Assembly: GCA_910588885.1 (NCBI GenBank)
Contig: CAJUSQ010000116.1
Location: forward strand, 1-8,709
Direction: 5' to 3'
Length of the DNA: 8,709 nt
From: an uncultured Lachnospiraceae bacterium
Lineage (GTDB): Bacteria; Bacillota; Clostridia; Lachnospirales; Lachnospiraceae
A program made the translations under genes and the position numbers. The notes beneath the pieces are model-generated. The model ran no database searches, was not told where the DNA came from, and saw nothing but the letters and a program-made list of their open reading frames with translations. Below are positions 1-5,478 of this stretch, piece after piece (position 1 is the first letter of the stretch; each line of letters starts with the position of its first letter).

Positions 1-944
1 TTGTAAAATCCACGGTTCCGGTAGGGACCAATGACAAGGTGGAACAATTCATTCAAGATTTCCTTGTACATAATGTAAAAGTAGAAGTAGCCAGCAACCC
101 GGAATTCCTGGCTCAGGGAACCGCAGTCCGGGATACAATGCATGCGGCCAGAATTATCATCGGGACAGAAAGCCCTTCTGCAGAAGCCAAGCTAAAAGAA
201 ATCTACAAACCATTCCACCTCCCGATCGTATCCGTCAAACGACGAAGTGCAGAAATGATTAAATATGCCAGCAACGATTTTTTAGCTCTAAAAATTTCCT
301 ATATGAACGATATTGCAAATCTATGTGAATTGGTAGGGGCAGACATTGAAGATGTTGAGAAAGGAATGTCTTATGATGAGCGGATTGGCTCCCGCTTCTT
401 GAATGCCGGAATCGGTTACGGAGGAAGCTGTTTTCCAAAAGACACAAAAGCCCTGGAATATCTGGCACGTCAAAACGGTTACCAACTGCGAACGGTAAAA
501 GCAGCCATTGATGTAAATACAGACCAGAAAACATTGCTGTTCCGAAAAGCAGCCAATCGCCTGATTACTTTCAGCGGTTTGAAAGTTGCCGTATTGGGGC
601 TAACCTTTAAATCCGGAACTGATGATTTACGGGAGGCGCCATCTTTGGAAAATATTCCGCTGCTTTTGGAAGCAGGTGCTGATATCTGGGCCTATGATCC
701 GGTCGGAACAGACAATTTCCGAAAAAAATATCCGGAACAGATCCATTACGTGGATTGTCCGGAAGAAGCTCTGTCAGAGGCGCATGTATGCTTTATTTAT
801 ACAGAATGGAAGGAAATAAAAGCTCTGAAACCGTCTTTGTACAAAAGCTTAATGAAATCTGCTCTGGTGTATGATGGACGGAATCTGTATAATAAGTGGG
901 AAATGAAGCAGGCTGGCATTGAATACTATTCGGTTGGCCGATAA
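1..944 (+). CDS. ugd: UDP-glucose 6-dehydrogenase, 5'-truncated by window edge
   Basis: Oxidises UDP-glucose to UDP-glucuronate with two NAD+, a cytoplasmic step that supplies precursor for capsule, teichuronic acid or other acidic glycans. The frame is open from position 3 and begins with K-S-T-V-P-V-G-T, the conserved end of the NAD-binding domain. The true start therefore lies upstream, and the GTG at 39 is an internal valine. Counting from that GTG, visible hallmarks are N-P-E-F-L near 20-24, the substrate-site lysine in E-M-I-K-Y-A-S-N (about 72-79), the central helix, the catalytic cysteine in G-G-S-C-F-P-K-D at residue 131 (codon 429-431), and the C-terminal motif L-G-L-T-F-K-S-G-T-D-D-L-R-E-A-P-S. 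Only the Rossmann N-terminus is missing. The gene ends with TAA at 942-944 and converges on the minus-strand glycan operon. Family assignment is very secure. Whether it is the housekeeping copy or a locus-specific one (tuaD-like) cannot be told. Confidence 0.96.
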   Translation, partial: VKSTVPVGTNDKVEQFIQDFLVHNVKVEVASNPEFLAQGTAVRDTMHAARIIIGTESPSAEAKLKEIYKPFHLPIVSVKRRSAEMIKYASNDFLALKISYMNDIANLCELVGADIEDVEKGMSYDERIGSRFLNAGIGYGGSCFPKDTKALEYLARQNGYQLRTVKAAIDVNTDQKTLLFRKAANRLITFSGLKVAVLGLTFKSGTDDLREAPSLENIPLLLEAGADIWAYDPVGTDNFRKKYPEQIHYVDCPEEALSEAHVCFIYTEWKEIKALKPSLYKSLMKSALVYDGRNLYNKWEMKQAGIEYYSVGR

Positions 945-977
945 AATCTCTGCCACCAGAGTTCCATTCTCTATTTT

Positions 978-997
978 AGCTTCTATCATAGGAAGCT
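978..997. repeat. Short inverted repeat downstream of ugd
   Basis: AGCTTC (978-983) pairs with GAAGCT (992-997) across an 8-base loop, 34 bases past the ugd stop codon. It has no following U-tract in either direction. It is a weak stem that might contribute to transcript 3'-end formation, and it may be chance. Confidence 0.25.
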
Positions 998-1011
998 GCC
1001 CTTCTGACTCT

Positions 1012-1055
1012 GACTGCAGCCCTTACCCGAATTCCCTTTGGTTTCGGCTGCAGTC
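1012..1055. repeat. Perfect 10-bp inverted repeat in convergent spacer
   Basis: The arms GACTGCAGCC (1012-1021) and GGCTGCAGTC (1046-1055) are exact reverse complements separated by 24 bases. They lie between the two convergent stop codons (944 and 1101). This could be a bidirectional terminator stem for ugd and the minus-strand operon, but neither side is followed by a run of T, so it is not a canonical intrinsic terminator. It could instead be an mRNA 3'-end stabilising stem or a protein-binding site. The arms are certain; the role is not. Confidence 0.5.
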
Positions 1056-1060
1056 CTGCA

Positions 1061-1073
1061 AGTACTGCGTACT
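1061..1073. repeat. Short palindrome AGTAC-TGC-GTACT
   Basis: Five-base arms with a 3-base loop sit 26 bases beyond the stop codon of the last gene of the minus-strand operon. This is the second of two stems met by a transcript leaving that operon, read before the longer 1012-1055 repeat. No U-tract follows. It is included because the three stems cluster in one 154-bp convergent spacer, and confidence in function is low. Confidence 0.25.
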
Positions 1074-1098
1074 ATATCCGGGATCTCCTGTTAACTTT

Positions 1099-2367
1099 TC
1101 AGACTATCTCTGCCTTTTTTATTCCAAAATAATCCCTCTTCACCACCCCCAAAATCCGCTCTCCATTCCGTCCGTCACAAATCCCCAGTACCTCCTTCAC
1201 CACCCGTTTCCGCTGCTCCCGCTTCGGATCCTCCCCCCTGCAGAGCAGCTCCAATACTTCCTCCAATTCCTTCTGATCCTTCACCACATAATAAGCTTCC
1301 TCCATCAAAGCCTTATTTGCCTCATTGAATTCCTCCCGGTAGCTGCAGAAAATTACAGGCTTCTCCGTAACGGCAAAATCTACCACAACGCCGGACATAT
1401 CGGATACCAGGATATCCGCCGAAGCAAAACTGTCCAAATATTCTTTGTTTTGATCTAATTGGACATTTTCCGTCTGGCTGCAGGTTTTTTTGTACTGCTC
1501 CACTTCTTCTCGCGTCATCTTCCCGGCTTTTACAAAATTTTCAAATGCCAGGGGATGGGGGCGAATTGCAATTTCCTGTTTGGGATGTTTTTTCGCATAT
1601 GCAAAAAAGAAATCCTTATAGGAAAAAAAGTTAGTCACACCTAACTTTTCATCCAATGTCCATCGGGGGGTCCAGATGATTCTTTTTTCTGACTGACTAC
1701 GGGGTATCTGCCAGATTGCTCCTTCCTTCCCTTCAAATTGTTTCAGCAAATCAAATCTTGGAAACGGGGTTTTTATGATTTTCCGAATTCCTAGGCGGGA
1801 GGAAATGGGAAGACATTTTTTACAATATTGCTCTACAGACCGGTTTTCTGCGAATACCATATAACAATTGGTAATAAAGTACTTGGAAAAGGCGGTCTTC
1901 AACATATATTGACCTTCTGAGGTATAGCCATAGCATACATAGCAGACTTTGGTATATTTGGAAAGGGATTGGCTTTGATAGATTGTTGGCAAATAATGAT
2001 CATATGGACGGGGAAGAAAGACATAATCGGGCTGCAGCTTTTCCAAATCATAAAAGCTGTCCGTGTTTTCCTCATATCCTTTCAAAACCGGATATCCTGA
2101 TTGTTTCATATATTCATAGGCTTCCTGGTTGATCTCCTTTTTCCCCCACTCTTCCGGTACTGCCAAAATATAGGCTTCCACATCCGGGTCCTTTGCTGCC
2201 GCCTCATAGACAGACTGAAAGCAGCCCCATAGTTGGGGAAGCTGACACAGGAATACCAGCCGCAGCTTATTGTGCGCCTTTTTCTTCTTTTTCACCCGCA
2301 TTAACCGGAGGGCCGAAGGAATTCCGGAATGTACCTCCATCATTTTTATGATCTGCTGTATGTTCAT
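1099..2367 (-). CDS. CDP-glycerol glycerophosphotransferase-family protein (TagF/TagB-like)
   Basis: This 422-residue protein has the GT-B-like fold signature of the Glyphos_transf family, which transfers glycerol-phosphate (or ribitol-phosphate) from a CDP-activated donor onto a wall polymer at the cytoplasmic membrane face. Visible marks are the N-terminal half beginning L-R-L-V-F-L-C-Q-L-P-Q-L-W-G-C-F (35-50), W-T-P-R-W-T at 232-237, the R-P-H-P motif at 269-272 with the likely catalytic histidine 271, and S-D-M-S-G-V-V-V-D-F (322-331) followed by K-P-V-I-F, which matches the family's donor-phosphate-binding D-x-S-S-x-x-x-D segment. It lacks the long N-terminal extension of full TagF polymerases, so a single-addition or priming role is as likely as polymerisation. 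A basic tract (R-V-K-K-K-K-K, 24-30) precedes the first domain. The ATG at 2365-2367 has only a weak GGTGGTG ribosome site 11 bases upstream. Last gene of the operon, 33 bp after the preceding stop. The donor is inferred from family only. Confidence 0.85.
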   Translation of the reverse strand: MNIQQIIKMMEVHSGIPSALRLMRVKKKKKAHNKLRLVFLCQLPQLWGCFQSVYEAAAKDPDVEAYILAVPEEWGKKEINQEAYEYMKQSGYPVLKGYEENTDSFYDLEKLQPDYVFLPRPYDHYLPTIYQSQSLSKYTKVCYVCYGYTSEGQYMLKTAFSKYFITNCYMVFAENRSVEQYCKKCLPISSRLGIRKIIKTPFPRFDLLKQFEGKEGAIWQIPRSQSEKRIIWTPRWTLDEKLGVTNFFSYKDFFFAYAKKHPKQEIAIRPHPLAFENFVKAGKMTREEVEQYKKTCSQTENVQLDQNKEYLDSFASADILVSDMSGVVVDFAVTEKPVIFCSYREEFNEANKALMEEAYYVVKDQKELEEVLELLCRGEDPKREQRKRVVKEVLGICDGRNGERILGVVKRDYFGIKKAEIV

Positions 2368-2400
2368 GTTATCAATTACACCACCGTTTCTGAGTTTAGG

Positions 2401-3411
2401 TTACTTTTCCTTGTTCTTTCCCGCCAGAAACAGGAACGCTTTTGGCATCATCCCAATCCGTTCCAGCCGATAGAACAAATATACAATAGCCCGAATGGAA
2501 AAGGGATCACCTTTTGGCCTGCAGAGCCGGATATTGGGATTTTTCCGATAGGAAGGATAGTATTTCCGCAGCCATTTTATCATACGCTTATACATGGTTA
2601 CGACATCTTTTTTCCGGCTTCCTTGAATAGTAAAGAAAAAGTACCATACGATATAGCGCATAAAATAATATTCTTCGTATTCTTTTCCCACCTTATTATC
2701 TTTTGGCAATCGTTTTTTCAATTCCTGAAGTAAAATCAGCGGGTTGCTTTTCTCGTTTATTGTATTTTGCCTGCTGTTGGAAACGGATTTTGGGTTATCC
2801 ACCCACCGATAGGAAGTATCCCTGATTATAACAATCCGTTCCGTATAAGCGTAGGCACAGAGATTGAAATAAATATCCTCTCCGATTCCCGTAGATAAAA
2901 ACCGGATTTCGTTTTCCCGGATAAATGCAGTCCGATAAATGTGAGCCCAGGGAGCCGTAACCACAAATTTCGACCACGCTTCCGGCGCCAGGGCTACCGT
3001 CCGGGTTACTTTTCCATCATCTGTAATCCGCTGAAATCCCCCGATTACAAGATCTGCAATCCCATTTTGGGCAGCGGCCCTCATATAATTTTCGCAATAC
3101 TCCGGTAAAATGTAATCGTCCTGATCCACAAAGGTCACATACTCCCCGGATGCCAGGGAAATCCCGTAGTTTCTGGTATAAGCCACTCCCTGGTTCTCCT
3201 GCCGGAGCAGCCTGACTTCCCGTCCTTCTGCCTTTGCAGGTTCAATTGTATCTTCGGCGATTTTATAGGAGGAGTCCAAAGAACCATCATCTATTAAAAT
3301 CAACTCTATATTTTTATAATTCTGTTTCAAAATACTTTCAATACATTTTTTTATCCGCTTTTCCCCATTGTAAATAGGTACAATGATCGATAGCTTTCCT
3401 TTGTCATTCAT
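2401..3411 (-). CDS. Single-domain family 2 glycosyltransferase (GT-A)
   Basis: A cytoplasmic inverting glycosyltransferase predicted to add one sugar from a nucleotide-sugar donor to a growing lipid-linked glycan. Of its 336 residues the first 210 or so form the GT2 domain: V-P-I-Y-N-G at 11-16, the uridine-binding D-D-G-S at 41-44, the metal-binding DxD region V-D-Q-D-D at 95-99, a G-I-G-E-D-I segment (175-180) holding the probable catalytic base, and Y-R-W-V-D-N (201-206). The C-terminal 120 residues are aromatic and basic, with W-Y-F-F-F near 256-260 and many Lys/Arg, suggesting peripheral membrane contact. The ATG at 3409-3411 is preceded by GAGGTG (3417-3422) at 5-base spacing, so the start is well supported. 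It stops with TAA at 2401-2403. It resembles EpsH/EpsJ-type enzymes of Gram-positive exopolysaccharide clusters, but donor and linkage cannot be read from sequence. Confidence 0.92.
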   Translation of the reverse strand: MNDKGKLSIIVPIYNGEKRIKKCIESILKQNYKNIELILIDDGSLDSSYKIAEDTIEPAKAEGREVRLLRQENQGVAYTRNYGISLASGEYVTFVDQDDYILPEYCENYMRAAAQNGIADLVIGGFQRITDDGKVTRTVALAPEAWSKFVVTAPWAHIYRTAFIRENEIRFLSTGIGEDIYFNLCAYAYTERIVIIRDTSYRWVDNPKSVSNSRQNTINEKSNPLILLQELKKRLPKDNKVGKEYEEYYFMRYIVWYFFFTIQGSRKKDVVTMYKRMIKWLRKYYPSYRKNPNIRLCRPKGDPFSIRAIVYLFYRLERIGMMPKAFLFLAGKNKEK

Positions 3412-3416
3412 TCCGA

Positions 3417-3422
3417 CACCTC
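3417..3422 (-). promoter_or_regulatory. Ribosome binding site of the GT2 gene at 2401-3411
   Basis: GAGGTG on the minus strand, 5 bases before the ATG. It fixes the start of the single-domain glycosyltransferase and lies in the longest intra-operon gap (88 bp). Confidence 0.7.
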
Positions 3423-3463
3423 ATTGTTCCGGCTTAGCCTGGCAGAGTCATGCATAAACAGCC

Positions 3464-3519
3464 TTCCTATCAATAACATGCATTCATCATTTTTCCTAAT
3501 CAATAGCATGCATTCACCA
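3464..3519. repeat. Imperfect 30-bp-period direct repeat at the 3' end of the DUF2142 gene
   Basis: The 19-mer at 3471-3489 and that at 3501-3519 differ at only two positions, and each is preceded by TTCCTAT or TTCCTAAT. Read on the minus strand, the copy at 3501-3519 holds the end of the DUF2142 gene (Val-Asn-Ala-Cys-Tyr-stop). The downstream copy re-encodes Met-Met-Asn-Ala-Cys-Tyr-stop in the same frame. A shorter resemblance (CATGCAT at 3449-3455) may be a decayed third unit. The pattern looks like a small tandem duplication of the gene's tail, now lying untranslated in the spacer. Confidence 0.75.
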
Positions 3520-5464
3520 GCATCAGAAGCGCATAGGCCAAAAAGATTACCATACCTCCGATTACCTTTACGGAAAAATGCTCAATCCGGTTTTCCATTT
3601 TCCCACTGGTAAAAATGCCCAGTAAAATTACCAGACAGGGAATGGCATACCGGCTTTGATAGCCGGAAACCGTTGCCACGCCCACCGGGTTGGCCACCGT
3701 ATCCAAAAGATACAGTCCCAGCATCGACAGGGCGATTGTAATTCCGCCTGCTGCCGCAAATACCAGCTTATGCCATGCCCGAACCTTTTGACGGATATTT
3801 ATGGTATCCAAACAGGCAACAGCTACCAAAAAGCAGGGCACGATGGTCTGCAGCACGTCCAGAGGATACCGCAGCCAGCCTAAAATATTCAGCTGGAATA
3901 CATACATATTAAAATAGGTTTTCACGCTTTTTCCTAAAACCTTTATAACGGCAAAAGGATTTGACTTCACATAGTCCAACTGCGTCATTCCGAACTCCGC
4001 TGCTTCTGCCGTTTCTCCCATACTGACCGCGGCTTTTGAGGAAGCAACGCTGAAATTAATGCCATATAAAGTCAATATAAACACAATCGGAATCAAAGCA
4101 ATTCCAAAGCTTTTCCAGTAATCCTTTCTTGAACTAAATTTCTTTTTGGGTATCAGGAAGGCCAAAAGCCCCAGGCACACATACACATATTTACACAGGA
4201 ACAGAAGCGCCAAAATCACTCCCAGCCAGATTACGTTTTTCCAATTCAGCGGCTTTTCCATTTCTCCGTATGCATAATGAAAACACAAACCCACAAACAG
4301 GAAGCAAAGGCCGTTCAGCATGGCATCGTAAGAATAAGAGGCCGCTTGATAGATTGTAAGAGGTAAAAGCGCCACTGCCGCCATCAAATTCCGGTAAATC
4401 GGAAGCTTTTTGATTGCCCAATAGGTCAACGTAATATAGCAGAGCAGGTTCATAATCCGGCCCAGAGCCATACAGGCAAACACATTCAGATTCAGCAGGC
4501 GCCCTATCAAGGTTCCAAGTGCCTGAGGAAAGTAAAAGAGAGAGGTATAGCCGCATTCCCCTTTTGCCAGCACCGATTCCTTTGAAAACTTGATTTCTGT
4601 TAAATGTTTCACATACTCTCCGCCCTCATCCGAAAAAGCTTCAATTACTTTAAACTGTATATCCCCCATCATATTTACCGGCACACGGTTATACCCACCC
4701 TCATGGGCATTGTTGATAAAGGGGGCCAGCACATTTCCGTAAGACACATCCATCGCCCGGATAAAATGATTCCAGCCGTCCGGCTCCTGCCCCAAAGGAT
4801 TTATGATCGCCATTCCGATCCCCGCAATCAGGGCAATCGCTGCAAACGTCTTTTCCACTTTCAGCCGGTGTTCCCAGGCATAGATGCAGACCGCCCCCAG
4901 CAGCAGCAATATGATTCCGGAAAAAATAAAAAGTCCCCAATACCGGACAAAGGTGTACACCACCGTCATTCGGATATGGAAATCCATTTCATTGCCATTC
5001 TGTTTGTAGGACAACCCTTCTTCCTCTTTCTGAACGCAAACAGCAACCTGCTCCGGATTTTTCCCACCGGAAATTTTCAAAACCACCTCTGTGAGATCCG
5101 TAAAATCTGCATCCGAAACATTCCAGACAAGAATGGTTTCTTCCCCGCCGGAAATCGGTATATTCACTTCTTCCGTCTTCAGCAGACGGGTGCAGTCCTG
5201 GTTCCAAAGCTCCATTTGAGCGGTTTCCGTACCGTTGCCGCTGTTTTTTACAAGAAGACTAAGAGAAAACATCGGCTGCCGAAGAGCCAGAGACTGCTCT
5301 ATCACTGCTTCATCCAGAAAAACTTCTTCAAATTCTGTATTCGCATCGTTGAATCCATCCTGTACTGCTCCCACAAAATATTTTCTTGTCAAAAACATAA
5401 TTGCCAAGACAATCAGCAGCAGCGCCCCGTACTTGATTACGGTTTCTTTTCTCACTTTGTACAT
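3500..5464 (-). CDS. DUF2142 family polytopic membrane protein, GT-C-like
   Basis: This 654-residue integral membrane protein belongs to DUF2142, a family without an assigned reaction that recurs in surface-polysaccharide loci and resembles GT-C enzymes using lipid-linked sugars. Residues about 12-29 form a first membrane segment. Residues about 31-170 form a soluble, beta-rich-looking domain with several short hydrophobic strands, probably outside the cell. From about 173 onward there are roughly ten or more hydrophobic segments. Family marks are E-P-D-G-W-N-H-F-I-R-A (227-237), an acidic and histidine loop after the third membrane segment typical of GT-C catalytic loops; Y-F-P-Q-A-L-G (311-317); and G-Y-Q-S-R-Y-A-I-P (601-609) before the last membrane segments. 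The ATG at 5462-5464 has AAGGAG at 7-base spacing, 14 bp after the preceding stop. I infer either transfer of a glycan or modification of one in the membrane; transport or polymerisation is not excluded. Confidence 0.85.
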   Translation of the reverse strand: MYKVRKETVIKYGALLLIVLAIMFLTRKYFVGAVQDGFNDANTEFEEVFLDEAVIEQSLALRQPMFSLSLLVKNSGNGTETAQMELWNQDCTRLLKTEEVNIPISGGEETILVWNVSDADFTDLTEVVLKISGGKNPEQVAVCVQKEEEGLSYKQNGNEMDFHIRMTVVYTFVRYWGLFIFSGIILLLLGAVCIYAWEHRLKVEKTFAAIALIAGIGMAIINPLGQEPDGWNHFIRAMDVSYGNVLAPFINNAHEGGYNRVPVNMMGDIQFKVIEAFSDEGGEYVKHLTEIKFSKESVLAKGECGYTSLFYFPQALGTLIGRLLNLNVFACMALGRIMNLLCYITLTYWAIKKLPIYRNLMAAVALLPLTIYQAASYSYDAMLNGLCFLFVGLCFHYAYGEMEKPLNWKNVIWLGVILALLFLCKYVYVCLGLLAFLIPKKKFSSRKDYWKSFGIALIPIVFILTLYGINFSVASSKAAVSMGETAEAAEFGMTQLDYVKSNPFAVIKVLGKSVKTYFNMYVFQLNILGWLRYPLDVLQTIVPCFLVAVACLDTINIRQKVRAWHKLVFAAAGGITIALSMLGLYLLDTVANPVGVATVSGYQSRYAIPCLVILLGIFTSGKMENRIEHFSVKVIGGMVIFLAYALLMLVNACY

Positions 5465-5471
5465 TTTTCAT

Positions 5472-5477
5472 CTCCTT
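5472..5477 (-). promoter_or_regulatory. Ribosome binding site of the DUF2142 gene
   Basis: AAGGAG on the minus strand begins one base after the TAA of the upstream glycosyltransferase and lies 7 bases before the ATG. It defines the start and indicates tight operon coupling. Confidence 0.85.
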
Positions 5478-5478
5478 C

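Noticed and set aside
39..41. GTG as the true start of the dehydrogenase
   Set aside because: The frame continues upstream through the conserved S-T-V-P-V-G-T motif, and the Rossmann domain would be missing if it began here.
919..1458. Plus-strand open frame of 179 codons starting inside the end of ugd
   Set aside because: It overlaps the end of ugd and runs antisense to the glycerophosphotransferase-family gene. Its Pro/Leu/His-rich translation matches no family and no ribosome site was seen.
2329..2733. Plus-strand open frame of 134 codons across the junction of two minus-strand genes
   Set aside because: It is antisense to both genes, whose starts, stops and motifs are well supported, and its translation has no coherent domain.
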